Source of the DNA: Amycolatopsis coloradensis
Lineage (GTDB): Bacteria > Actinomycetota > Actinomycetes > Mycobacteriales > Pseudonocardiaceae
Direction: 5' to 3'
Length of the DNA stretch: 64,000 nt
Assembly: GCF_001953865.1 (NCBI RefSeq)
Contig: NZ_MQUQ01000009.1
Coordinates: 176,705 to 240,704 of the forward strand
In this document: positions 1 to 9,075 of the stretch, one piece after another
Layout of the letters: each line of letters begins with the position of its first letter
How positions within the stretch are numbered: position 1 is the first letter of the stretch
Program-made: the position numbers and the translations under genes
The notes under the pieces: generated by a model
Database searches by the model: none
Told to the model about the DNA's origin: nothing
The model's input: the letters and a program-made list of their open reading frames with translations, nothing else

Positions 1-24
1 CGACTAGACGGAATCGCGTAAAAG

Positions 25-58
25 AAAACGCTCTGCCTTCGAAAAGGCAGAGCGTTTT
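25..58. terminator. Bidirectional hairpin terminator
   Basis: A 14-bp perfect stem (AAAACGCTCTGCCT at 25-38 against AGGCAGAGCGTTTT at 45-58) with a 6-nt loop. It has A residues on one side and T residues on the other, so it can stop transcription from either direction. It lies just beyond the stop codon of the minus-strand integrase gene. Confidence 0.85.
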
Positions 59-75
59 ATTGGAGCGGGCTGTTG

Positions 76-1278
76 TTATTTGACGACGAGCAGCCGGGGT
101 GTACGTGGTGCCCGCAGGTGCTGGGTCAGCAGCTCCCCCGCGTCGGTCACCGACTGGTGGTCCGGGTGCAAGTAGCGCTGGGTGACTTCCAGCGAGCCGT
201 GGCCGGCGATCTTCTGCAGGTGGTGCACGGGGACGCCGGCGTCGGCCATCCAGGTCAGCCCGGTGTGGCGCAGGTCGTGGCGGCGGAGGTGCTCGTACCC
301 GAGTTGGGTGACGACGTCGTCCCAGTGTGTCGCGTCCCGCAGGATCGCGGTGGTGATGCGGCCGCCGCGTGGGCCGAGGAAGAGCCGGGCGTCGGGGTTC
401 CCGTCGGTCAGGGCGATGCGTTCCAGGACGAGTTCCCGGATGTCCTCGATGATCGGCACGTTGCGGGCGCGTTTGCCCTTGGTGCCCTTGTCCAGCAGCC
501 CGCCGGGCCCAGGGGTGGTCTGGCGCCGCAGGTTCCAGATCCAGTTCGTGGTGTCGATGTCCTTGACCCGGCAGCCGGAGACCTCGCCGATCCGGGTCGC
601 GGTGCACGCCTCGAACACGACCACATCGCCCCAGCCGCGGTATTCGCGGTGGGATCGCGCGACCAGCGCGTCCGCCAGCGTGGTGAGCGTGTACCAGTCC
701 GGTAGTGCGAGTGACCGCGGATCTTCCAGCTCGTCTTCGGCCAGCTTGTACTCCTGCTGCCACCCGGTGACCCGCGCCGGGTTGAAGTCGACGAGGCCGT
801 CCCGGCGTGCCTGTTCCATGGTCCTGACCAGCGGCGCGATGCTGTTTTTCACCACCGATCGGCTGCAGCCGTCGGCGATCCACGTGTGGACCGCCCGGTC
901 GACCACACCGTTGGTGATCCTCCGCACCGGAAGGTGCCCCACGGTTGGCACGACCCGCTGCCGCCAGCCCGCCATGTACGGGTCCAGGGTCTTCTCCTCC
1001 AGGCCCCGCATGATCAGCGGCATGTTGGCCTCGCCGTACTCAGTCAGTGGCATCGTCGCCATCCGCGGATCGATCCCTTGCGCGGCGTCTTCCTCGATGC
1101 CCTCGAGCCATTTCCGGGCGTCGGCCTCCTCGGCGAACGACTCCGACTTGCTGGGCCGCTTCTTCGTGACCGGGTCGACCCACCGCACCCGCGCCTTGTA
1201 CGGCTTGCTGCGGCCTTCGCGGTACTCGATGTCCGACGACAGCGAGATTCCGATGGGCAGCGCGATCGCACCCGCCAT
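76..1278 (-). CDS. Tyrosine recombinase (phage/ICE-type integrase)
   Basis: A 400-residue site-specific integrase, the usual length for actinomycete integrative elements. The catalytic set is readable: Arg in CTATRIGEV (about residue 224), HDLRH (about 336), GHGS (about 354) and the nucleophile Tyr in TQRYLH (about 366). The ATG at 1278 overlaps the TGA of the upstream HTH gene (TGATG), so the two are translationally coupled; longer in-frame extensions would run through that gene and are not credible. Xis-int order followed by a terminator is typical of pSAM2-like elements and temperate phages. No replication or transfer genes and no attachment site are visible next to it, so it may be the edge of a larger element or a remnant. 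Confidence 0.93.
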   Translation of the reverse strand: MAGAIALPIGISLSSDIEYREGRSKPYKARVRWVDPVTKKRPSKSESFAEEADARKWLEGIEEDAAQGIDPRMATMPLTEYGEANMPLIMRGLEEKTLDPYMAGWRQRVVPTVGHLPVRRITNGVVDRAVHTWIADGCSRSVVKNSIAPLVRTMEQARRDGLVDFNPARVTGWQQEYKLAEDELEDPRSLALPDWYTLTTLADALVARSHREYRGWGDVVVFEACTATRIGEVSGCRVKDIDTTNWIWNLRRQTTPGPGGLLDKGTKGKRARNVPIIEDIRELVLERIALTDGNPDARLFLGPRGGRITTAILRDATHWDDVVTQLGYEHLRRHDLRHTGLTWMADAGVPVHHLQKIAGHGSLEVTQRYLHPDHQSVTDAGELLTQHLRAPRTPRLLVVK

Positions 1279-1499
1279 CAGGCCGTCACCTTCTCCGGAT
1301 CCACCCGCCGGCTGCGCAGCCACGCGTCGACGTCCGCGGCGCTGTAGACGATGAGCCGCTCGGACAGCGGCACGAACGGCGGGCCCTGTGGCGGCCGCGC
1401 GGTCCGCCAGCGCCGCACCGTCGACGGATCCACATGCAGCAGCCCCGCCACATCCTCCGTCGACAGCCACTTCCCATCCACCAGCCGCGGCTCCATCAC
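1278..1499 (-). CDS. Excisionase-like HTH DNA-binding protein
   Basis: A 73-residue protein with a MerR/AlpA-type winged helix: LSTEDVAGLLHVDPSTVRRWR, then a basic stretch and YSAADVDAWLRSRR. This is the usual layout of small excisionases encoded immediately before tyrosine integrases. It probably bends DNA and biases the recombinase toward excision. The start is the GTG at 1499 or the ATG at 1496, and the latter overlaps the stop of the upstream small ORF. The stop overlaps the integrase ATG, so the genes form a tight operon. Confidence 0.88.
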   Translation of the reverse strand: MMEPRLVDGKWLSTEDVAGLLHVDPSTVRRWRTARPPQGPPFVPLSERLIVYSAADVDAWLRSRRVDPEKVTA

Positions 1500-1771
1500 G
1501 ACTTCCCCGTCCCGCCACGAACCAGAGCACTGAACGTCCCGGACGCCGCCGTGTCGCCGCCGAAGGCCGGGCGCATCCGAGGGGAAGGCAGGATCGGCGG
1601 AGGCAAGATGAAGCGTGGGACCGGACGAGGTGCCGCGGTGAACACAAAACCGGGGACCTCGGCCGACGTCCGATCAGAGGCAGCCCGGTGTTCCCGAATG
1701 TGGCGACGGAGCGACGGGCAGACGACGGGGAGCATCACGGCCGCGCGAATGTGGGACGGCTGGATGGACAT
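1496..1771 (-). CDS. Small hypothetical protein coupled to the excisionase
   Basis: A 91-residue ORF starting MSIQPSHIR, preceded by a GAGAGG ribosome-binding site six bases before the ATG at 1771. Its TGA overlaps the start of the excisionase gene, the coupling expected of a genuine operon member. I recognise no domain; the middle is proline-rich (PRPVPRFILPPPILP). Small unknown ORFs in this place are common in actinomycete integrative elements. Support is the RBS and the overlap only. Confidence 0.45.
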   Translation of the reverse strand: MSIQPSHIRAAVMLPVVCPSLRRHIREHRAASDRTSAEVPGFVFTAAPRPVPRFILPPPILPSPRMRPAFGGDTAASGTFSALVRGGTGKS

Positions 1772-2547
1772 GGGAGACCTCTCACATAGCGATGAGTTGT
1801 CTCGTTCCTCCCGCGCCCAGCGCGGCGAGCCCCGTCCGAGTCCGTCCCTCGTCCCGCGAGACCACAAAGGGTCTTCGAGCGGTCTGGCATCTGCCTGGAT
1901 CGGCGGCGCAATCCGTGCGCCGCCTTGATTCCCACGGTACGCGACAGCACTACGTTCGCAACACTGAATCCGCGCGCACAGTGTGATTCCAGCACGACCT
2001 ACGAGCGCAGAGAGTGGTCTTGTTCTGGTCTGCAGCTGAGCCCTGGACGGGCCATGGCCTTTCCGGGGTCTCCTACAGGGCGCTACGGCGCTCCTTCGAA
2101 GACCATCAACAGGCCAGAAGAGAACGCCGGGGCGGATCGTGGTTCGCGGGCCTGAATGCGGACTCGTTGGGCTCCAGGCTCAGCACTAAATCGATCTCTA
2201 TCTGCAGATGCCTTACCGCAGATTGGGGGCACCGCCTCGGAGCGGTGCCGCCTCGGTCACCCGTAGCGGGCGCAACTTACGCGAGGACCACATACGATCG
2301 CCAGGATCATGTGCCGACCGGGCGTGGTCCAGCCCGCCCGGCCCTGCCGTCGACGACGTGTCTGCACTCGGCTTGAGGTGTTCCAGCGCCGCCGCCAGAT
2401 CTGGAACTGCTGCCCCGCGCCCCCTTTGGGCAAGTGCGGGCACACGGCCCAAGTCGAAGCACATAGCCGGGAGCCGCCCGCGCAAGAATGTCGGACGCCG
2501 TCCGCATACTGCGGACGAGCACGTTCCCCGGCTGAGGAGGAGATGCC
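1772..2547. other. Intergenic region between integrase module and nuclease-STAND operon
   Basis: About 780 bases without a convincing gene; the ORFs here are arginine/proline-rich shadows. It separates the minus-strand integrase module from the plus-strand operon and must hold promoters for both. I could not pick a clear -35/-10 pair. Confidence 0.5.
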
Positions 2548-5500
2548 GTGGATTTGCGGCCGACCCACCGCGGCTACGCGTACCAGGACGCGTTAACAGC
2601 GATCTACCTTGTCGACGTCGCCCTCGGCGAGGCAGACGAGGTGGTCGTTGACACCAAGCTGTTCAACGGCGACCGGTTCGACGACGTGACGCGCAGGAGC
2701 CGCGATGGATCCCGGAAGCGGATCCAGATCAAGCACTCCGTCGAGGAGCGCGCGCTGACCGTCGAGACCTTCACCACCGAGCGGCGAAGCCTGCGCGTGG
2801 ACTTACTGTTCGCCTCTCTCGACCAGGACTTACGGGACTATCCGGGGACCGAGTACCGACTTGTCTTGACCGACGTCGAGCCAGAAGCTTCTGACTTGAC
2901 CGCGGTGTTCACGCCTGTCTCCCCCCGCGACGACCCGGGTCCCGCCTTCTCTGGCGTGCCCAGTACACGGATGAAGTTCGACCCCGACGCACTGCTCCAT
3001 CACCCCCGCTGGAGCAAGAAGCTGGCCACCACGAGCGAGGACCTAGTGCGGCGCGCGTGCGCACAGCTGGTCGTGGACGTAAACATGCCGGGGATCTCGC
3101 TGGACATCCACTCCCCCGGGCCGGTCGAGGCGGTGCTGCTGCGCCGCGTCTCCGCCGAACTCGGCGCGGGCCGACCTCCGAACCGCGATGTGTCCCCTAC
3201 CGAGGTCGCGCTGTCGCTCATCGAGGCAGCGAAGGCGGCGCGCAGCGGACCCGGCGCCGTCACCTTGACCTCACTGACGCCACGAATGGGGTTGGTCGTC
3301 GACTTCGGCGCCGTCCAAGAAGGAAATCCGGTCGACCCGGCCGTTGCGATCATTCGCCCGGACGTACTCTCCGACCTCGCGGAGGCTGCGAATGACATCT
3401 CCGATGAAGGCGGAGCGCTGTTGCTCACCGGCGAACCGGGGGCCGGCAAATCGTGGTTGTGCGAACAAGTGGCCGATCAACTCCGCCCAGAGTGGATCGT
3501 GGCGCGGCACCACTGCTGGCTGGGGTCGGAGGACATCGAGCGCGACACCCGTGTCCTCACCGAGGTCGTCATCGGCAGCCTGCTCCAGCAGTTGGAGGCC
3601 GTCTGCCCCGCTGCCTTCAGAAGCATCCGGCCCCGGTACGCGGCTACGAGTGACGCGCTCAGCGCAGCGCTCAAAGGTGTCCGGAGGTCACTTGCGGATC
3701 GTCCGATCCTGCTGATCGTCGACGGACTTGACCATGTCACCCGCGTGCTCGGCCAAGTCACTGGTTCCGCGTTCCGCGTCTCGACCAACCCGGCGCGTGC
3801 TCTCGTTGACGAGCTGGCCACGGTGGATCTCCCGGCGAACGTCGTCCTGCTGATCGCCAGCCAGCCCGGGGACCACCTGGCCTCGCTCGCCGGCCAGTCG
3901 ATCATCGCCTCGCCGTTGACGCGCGAAGACGTCCTCGCGCTTGCGGATCGGCACGGCGTCCTGCCATCGGATCGTCACGAGCAAACCGAAACGGTTGTCG
4001 ATTTGATCCACACTCGTTCGCGGGGAAACGCGCTGTACGCGACTTATCTGTGTCGCGAGGCAGAAGGGCCGGATCCCCTCGGCCGGCTGCGAGCCGTGCC
4101 CGAGTCGGCGAACGACCTCGATTCCTACTACCGATACCTCTTCGACGGGCTCACCGCCGAGCCGAGGATGGCCGTGAGCCTGCTGGCCGTCTGCGACTTC
4201 GCAGTTACGGCCCAGGAACTGCAGGAGATCTTCCCACTCGCGCCGATTCACGCCGCCCTGAGCACGGTCGCACCCATCGTCTCGCGGCAACCAGGCATTG
4301 GCGGTCTCAAGGTCCACCATGAAAGTTTCAGCCGCTTCATCCGCAACGCGACTCCTGCCACCATGCTGATAGCGGCTCGCGAGTACGCCGCGGCATGGTT
4401 GGCGCGGCGGGGGTTCTTCACCGACGCGAGGGCCTTCCGCCACCTGCCTGAGCTGCTGGCGGAGCTTGGGCGCGACGATGAGCTCAAGGCCCTGGTTGAG
4501 GTCGACTTCGTGTCCCGGGCGATCGCTGGCTTCCAGCCGCCATCGGCTCTCACAGCCGTTCTGGGCACCGTGGCTCGACGGGCTGCCGCCTTGCTCGACT
4601 GGCCGTTACTCGTCCGGTGCGTCGAACTCCGGCGAGCCGTCGGTACGTACGACGACAACCTTCCCGACGGTGTCGCTGACTACGGCGACGTGCTTGTATC
4701 CCTTCTCGGCGCGGACACGATCGCCACCGGTCTGCTCTACGACGGCGAGCTGACCATGCCGGCTCGCTGGGGGTTGCTGTTGTGCGCGGCAGTCGACCGA
4801 GCAGGAGGGGCCGCGCCGTGGGAGGCCTATCTCGCTGGCTGGCAAGAACAACAGGACGGCAACGTCGTCTACGGCGAAGAAACCGACACCGACGTTTCCA
4901 TCGCCGCCTTGCGGGGAGACCTCCGGATCGCTGTCCGGCGCTCCACCGAAGATGTGCAGGAGCGGACCCTTGCCGAACGTGTGGCAAGTGTTCTCGACGC
5001 CGAGGAATACAAGACACTTGACCGGGTGCTCACCGTGTTTTCCGATTGCGTGGGTTACGACGTCCTGCTCGAAGCGGCTCCCCTTGTCGAGAACCCGATC
5101 ACCCGCGGGATGTTCCTGCTGCACCTCGCGGGTCTCTCGACGGATCCGGGCGTCGCCACCGAACTCGCCGTCCGAGCTTGGGCCGACGCGCCCGGTCTCC
5201 AACCTCAGCAGATGCTCCGGCGCGGTGTGCCGCTCGAAGACATCGTCAGCGAGCTGCTCGGGCCAGAAGCCGAGCAAACGCTCGAAGCCGCAACTTCCGA
5301 CGTCCTCAACGATCGGCACCCGGCCAGGGCGGTCGCAATTGGGCACTGGCTGGATCTGCTGAGAGTCGCACAACACCACGATCACGGGCTCCCACAGAAA
5401 TTGCTCCCCCGGCTTCACGGCGTCGGCTTCTACCGTGCATGGCTGCGTTTCACGATCGCGCTGCTCAGGTTGAACGAGGACGTGACTGCCGGCGCTGTCA

Positions 5501-7683
5501 CTCCTCGGGCTGCCTCCGCTGCGGTCCGAGCGGCCCTTGAACAGCTCGCGATGGCCGCCGAGCCGTTCACGGGAAAGCCCAGAGCGTGCGACCTCTGGGA
5601 TATCCGTCACCACGTCCACGACACCGTCCAGGCCGCCGTGGCACTGCTGTCCGGCGAAGACTTGGAGCCAGCCCTTCGTTCACTCGTGCACATCAGTGAC
5701 CGCACGACCACGTCCCTGTCCGGCATGGCGACGACCGGCCCGCTCCACACCACGGATCTGCTGGCAATTCTCAGCAGGACAGTCGACCACTCCGGCGCCG
5801 CGACCGTCCACACCCTCATGCGGCGGCTGCGGGAGGAGCGTGGCGCCCTGAACGCGATCTACGGCCAGGAAGCAGAGTTCGAGCTCGAGATGGCGAGGAT
5901 CAGCCTTGACGCAGGTGACGTCAGCGAGGCTCATTCGAGCTGGGAACGCGCCGCGCACCTACTCGCAGCCTACGGAAGCCACAAGGATCCGACGATCTAC
6001 GAGCTGCTCGACCCCTTGCCGGAGCTCGCCACCGTCGATTCCCGACGCACGCGCAGCTGCCTTGCCCGCATCCAACCCTTCACCCACCTGGTCGCGGCGC
6101 GCACGGACGGCCGCGACACCTCCGGCACACCGCTCGCCTGGTGGCGCCGGCTCACCGCTGAGGACCCCCGGGCCGCCGCGAGCATGGCCGCCGACATCCT
6201 GCTCACCGAGCCCGGGTTACCGGACAGCCGTGCGGCCGCGGCCCACACCACCTTGCTCGACGAGCAGAGCGACACGGCGGACACGGTGGTACTCGCCGCA
6301 TTGAGGATCGCAGCCGGCGCGGAGGGCCAGTACCTCCAGCGCGACACCGCCCTACTTGCCCGGCTGGCCGACCTGCCCGACGACGACCAGGCCCGCTCAC
6401 GCGGCGCCCTACCCGTCATCGCGAACGTCGTCACCTCCACTTACAACGATCAGCAGCGCAGGTACACGCTGAACGCTGACCCTGCACCGACACGCGACCT
6501 CAACCAGCTCGCCACGCTCCTCGGCGGGGAAGGCGTGGCTCTCCCGCTCGACGTGCCGTCGCCCAAGAACCAGCTCAGCGGTCGGCGCCATGCTCGGTCC
6601 AAGATCGATGCGGTCCGCTCGTGGCAGCGCCCCTGCCTTCCCCCCGGTACCGCCGGTATCCCAGCCGCGCTGGGCGATCACGCGATGACGTCTCGCGAAA
6701 GCGGACCCGACTCACGTCGCCGGGCCCTCGATTCTTTGGTCGCCGCGCTCGGTTGGCGCCTGCTCGAGCTTGCCGCCGAGGGGCACGACGATGTTGTAGT
6801 CGCGCAACTGCATCGCATTTCCGAAGAAGTCGACCGGCTACGCGACAGCGCGGCCTTGACCGAGATCGCCGAGGGTCTCGCACTGCGCCGGGAGATCGCC
6901 CCGGAACGCTTCGACAGGCTCGCCGCCACCGCTTTCACCCTCGCCTTCACTCGTACGCCTGGCCGGGGTGGCTGGCTCACCTTTGCCGGACGCGGCCGGC
7001 TCGACCTGTGGGAACGCGCTCATGCTCTGGACGCTGAAACAGCATCCGCCGTACTCGCCGAGGAGGTAGTCGCAACCATTTCGGGTAAGGACCACTACAC
7101 CGTCGGCGTCACGCAGGCACTCGTCGCCGCGTTCTCAGCGCAACGACCACATGTCTACAGGTCGGAACACGCTGATCCATTCTCCTGTTGGGATGCAGCA
7201 TTCGACGTGATCGAGCACCGCCTACCGGGAGAAGTAGATCTCGGCACCAGCACGTACCGCCCCGAACCGGAGGCAGCCACCCAGGCTGACGTCGACTCCG
7301 CGCTCGCCACGTTGGCGCTGGCCACTGTTGCGTTGCCGGACCGCGGGGATCGGCGACGCGCACTGGTGGCCGCCGCAGTGCTCGGTACGAGACCGGAACT
7401 CCTGCAGGCAGCGGCGGACCGCGTGCTCGCCGCGCCCATCGGCGCCGGGCCGGTGACCTGGCTGCTCAAACTGCTGCGAGAGGAAGTCCGGCACGGACCG
7501 CTCACTGACGAGCTTGTCGCCAGGCTAACCGACTTGACCGGTGCAGAATTTCTGTCCGTTCGAACCGAAGCCGCCTCGATTCTGGCCGACGCCGGTCACA
7601 CGCCGCCCCCAGTTCCGGCGACAGCCGCCCATCCTCGTTTAATCGAGGCTCTGACCGACACAGGAACTGGACCGTTGTCATGA
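2548..7683 (+). CDS. Avs/NLR-like protein: Cap4-type (DUF4297) nuclease fused to STAND NTPase and helical repeats
   Basis: A 1711-residue protein. The N-terminus resembles the DUF4297/Cap4 dsDNA-nuclease domain: RGYAYQDALTA (about residues 8-18), acidic residues around DTKLFNGDRFDDV, and a QxK motif in RIQIKHS (about 60), fitting a PD-(D/E)xK active site. Next comes a P-loop ATPase with Walker A GEPGAGKS (about 294) and a Walker B-like LLIVDGLDHV (about 390). The remaining 1200 or so residues are Ala/Leu-rich helices like the TPR/HEAT-type sensors of STAND proteins. In known Avs proteins the C-terminal repeats bind a phage protein, the NTPase oligomerises and the nuclease cuts DNA; a similar role here is inference. 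The GTG at 2548 follows GAGGAGGA. The next gene starts inside the stop (ATGA). Confidence 0.8.
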   Translation: MDLRPTHRGYAYQDALTAIYLVDVALGEADEVVVDTKLFNGDRFDDVTRRSRDGSRKRIQIKHSVEERALTVETFTTERRSLRVDLLFASLDQDLRDYPGTEYRLVLTDVEPEASDLTAVFTPVSPRDDPGPAFSGVPSTRMKFDPDALLHHPRWSKKLATTSEDLVRRACAQLVVDVNMPGISLDIHSPGPVEAVLLRRVSAELGAGRPPNRDVSPTEVALSLIEAAKAARSGPGAVTLTSLTPRMGLVVDFGAVQEGNPVDPAVAIIRPDVLSDLAEAANDISDEGGALLLTGEPGAGKSWLCEQVADQLRPEWIVARHHCWLGSEDIERDTRVLTEVVIGSLLQQLEAVCPAAFRSIRPRYAATSDALSAALKGVRRSLADRPILLIVDGLDHVTRVLGQVTGSAFRVSTNPARALVDELATVDLPANVVLLIASQPGDHLASLAGQSIIASPLTREDVLALADRHGVLPSDRHEQTETVVDLIHTRSRGNALYATYLCREAEGPDPLGRLRAVPESANDLDSYYRYLFDGLTAEPRMAVSLLAVCDFAVTAQELQEIFPLAPIHAALSTVAPIVSRQPGIGGLKVHHESFSRFIRNATPATMLIAAREYAAAWLARRGFFTDARAFRHLPELLAELGRDDELKALVEVDFVSRAIAGFQPPSALTAVLGTVARRAAALLDWPLLVRCVELRRAVGTYDDNLPDGVADYGDVLVSLLGADTIATGLLYDGELTMPARWGLLLCAAVDRAGGAAPWEAYLAGWQEQQDGNVVYGEETDTDVSIAALRGDLRIAVRRSTEDVQERTLAERVASVLDAEEYKTLDRVLTVFSDCVGYDVLLEAAPLVENPITRGMFLLHLAGLSTDPGVATELAVRAWADAPGLQPQQMLRRGVPLEDIVSELLGPEAEQTLEAATSDVLNDRHPARAVAIGHWLDLLRVAQHHDHGLPQKLLPRLHGVGFYRAWLRFTIALLRLNEDVTAGAVTPRAASAAVRAALEQLAMAAEPFTGKPRACDLWDIRHHVHDTVQAAVALLSGEDLEPALRSLVHISDRTTTSLSGMATTGPLHTTDLLAILSRTVDHSGAATVHTLMRRLREERGALNAIYGQEAEFELEMARISLDAGDVSEAHSSWERAAHLLAAYGSHKDPTIYELLDPLPELATVDSRRTRSCLARIQPFTHLVAARTDGRDTSGTPLAWWRRLTAEDPRAAASMAADILLTEPGLPDSRAAAAHTTLLDEQSDTADTVVLAALRIAAGAEGQYLQRDTALLARLADLPDDDQARSRGALPVIANVVTSTYNDQQRRYTLNADPAPTRDLNQLATLLGGEGVALPLDVPSPKNQLSGRRHARSKIDAVRSWQRPCLPPGTAGIPAALGDHAMTSRESGPDSRRRALDSLVAALGWRLLELAAEGHDDVVVAQLHRISEEVDRLRDSAALTEIAEGLALRREIAPERFDRLAATAFTLAFTRTPGRGGWLTFAGRGRLDLWERAHALDAETASAVLAEEVVATISGKDHYTVGVTQALVAAFSAQRPHVYRSEHADPFSCWDAAFDVIEHRLPGEVDLGTSTYRPEPEAATQADVDSALATLALATVALPDRGDRRRALVAAAVLGTRPELLQAAADRVLAAPIGAGPVTWLLKLLREEVRHGPLTDELVARLTDLTGAEFLSVRTEAASILADAGHTPPPVPATAAHPRLIEALTDTGTGPLS

Positions 7684-8828
7684 CCACCGACCACGAGGAC
7701 TTCGCCGAATACCTCGTCCAGGAGCACCTGGCACATCTTCTCGCGGATGCTCCGGTGCTTCGGCGGGCGACAGTCGAACTTACCGCGGCAGCCTTGGCTG
7801 AATTCGCCGATGACCTCTTGAGCGAGCAACTCGACCACCTCCGCGGTCCGGGAAGCCAACGCATCCCGGATGCGTACCTCGCCTGCGAAGCCGCAGTCAA
7901 CGATTCCCTCCAGCATGCCGCCGCCGGCCTCCGCTCAGCGATGGCACAAACCAGCACGCTGACGGACCCGCACGACTTCGAACGGGCTTGGACCGACTTC
8001 CTGTCCGACGACGACCACCTGTCCGTTCGCGCGGAGCATGCCCGAGTACCGCGACCCGCGACCCGACCTGATGCGCTGACATGGTCACTAACATCGGCGC
8101 CCTGGTTCTCCGAACGTGACACCGACGACGCATGGCCACCCCCCGGCATCAAGTCCGTCACGCGCCTCAGGAGCCTCCCGGGCGATCCACCTCCGTTCGC
8201 TGAAGTCTCCGACGGCCCGCACGCCGGTTGGCTCCAAATCGGATTGGCCGAGGCACACCAAACGCCAGCTCGCAGCTACCCGGCGCAGCCCGGGCGCAAG
8301 GTCCTCATCATCGCCGGACTCGAGGTCGTCGACGCCGCACCACCGGCCGGATCGGCGCCGTTCACCGACGCTCCGTGGCAGCTGTGGACAGTGCCATGGG
8401 ATGAGCTCGGGATAGGCGCCGAACAACAACTCCCACCCGGCGGGTTTCCCGCAGCTGCGGTTACGAACGGTGGCCGGAGCGCGCGCCGCGGCGGCAACAA
8501 TGGGCTTGGCCTGCCCCTATTCCTCCTGGCACCAGCACCCTGCCTACTTCCCGTACTCGGCCTGCGCCCGACGTCGGAATCGTTCAGTGGTTTCAGCTTG
8601 AGCGACAGCGACGGGCCCGGGGTGGTGTGCCGCCAATGGCGAGAACACCTCGTCCACGACGGCAACTACGAGCCGCTCACGCCCGCGGTCGAGGGGTGTG
8701 ATCTGATCCTGCGCCCAGACCTGCTGGTCAAGCTCCAGGAGCTCGCCGCCCCGCGTCGCTTGCAGGTCGGGGTCGACGTCTCCTTCCGTTCGATGTCGTC
8801 CGACCTAGATGCGGGCCAGGTCGACTAG
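7680..8828 (+). CDS. Unknown protein coupled to the nuclease-STAND gene
   Basis: A 382-residue protein whose ATG overlaps the stop of the preceding gene by four bases, so the two should be made together. I recognise no family. The first 150 residues look helical and acidic (HEDFAEYLVQEHLAHLL); the rest is proline- and tryptophan-rich (APWFSERDTDDAWPPPG, APWQLWTVPWDELG) and appears globular. There is no signal peptide, membrane span or nuclease motif. Canonical Avs proteins usually act alone, so a coupled second gene is notable. It could be a regulator, a co-sensor or a second effector. Confidence 0.7.
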   Translation: MTTDHEDFAEYLVQEHLAHLLADAPVLRRATVELTAAALAEFADDLLSEQLDHLRGPGSQRIPDAYLACEAAVNDSLQHAAAGLRSAMAQTSTLTDPHDFERAWTDFLSDDDHLSVRAEHARVPRPATRPDALTWSLTSAPWFSERDTDDAWPPPGIKSVTRLRSLPGDPPPFAEVSDGPHAGWLQIGLAEAHQTPARSYPAQPGRKVLIIAGLEVVDAAPPAGSAPFTDAPWQLWTVPWDELGIGAEQQLPPGGFPAAAVTNGGRSARRGGNNGLGLPLFLLAPAPCLLPVLGLRPTSESFSGFSLSDSDGPGVVCRQWREHLVHDGNYEPLTPAVEGCDLILRPDLLVKLQELAAPRRLQVGVDVSFRSMSSDLDAGQVD

Positions 8829-9075
8829 GAGGGGAGGACTGGAACCTTGGATCGGCGCTGGGCGGGCCTGCGCTATCGCATCAGACGCTCCCATAGTCCG
8901 GCGGACCTCCTGGAACGACCAGAAGTCGCCGATGCCAGATCCAAACCAAGAAGCTTTGGGGTACCGAGCAACGCATCCGAACTACTGCGCGGTTGGATGC
9001 TTCAATGCGAACCCTCTCGAACTCGGGGTACCTACTCGACGACACTGCTTCGAACACGCACGAGGCGGGTCGTCG

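Noticed and set aside
1..75. Attachment site or tRNA 3' end beside the integrase
   Set aside because: Apart from the hairpin, no tRNA-like T-arm or repeat of the 15581 sequence is present; the relevant sequence may lie before the window.
182..1354. Long plus-strand ORF opposite the integrase
   Set aside because: It is a Ser/Arg/Pro-rich shadow of the integrase with no initiation signal.
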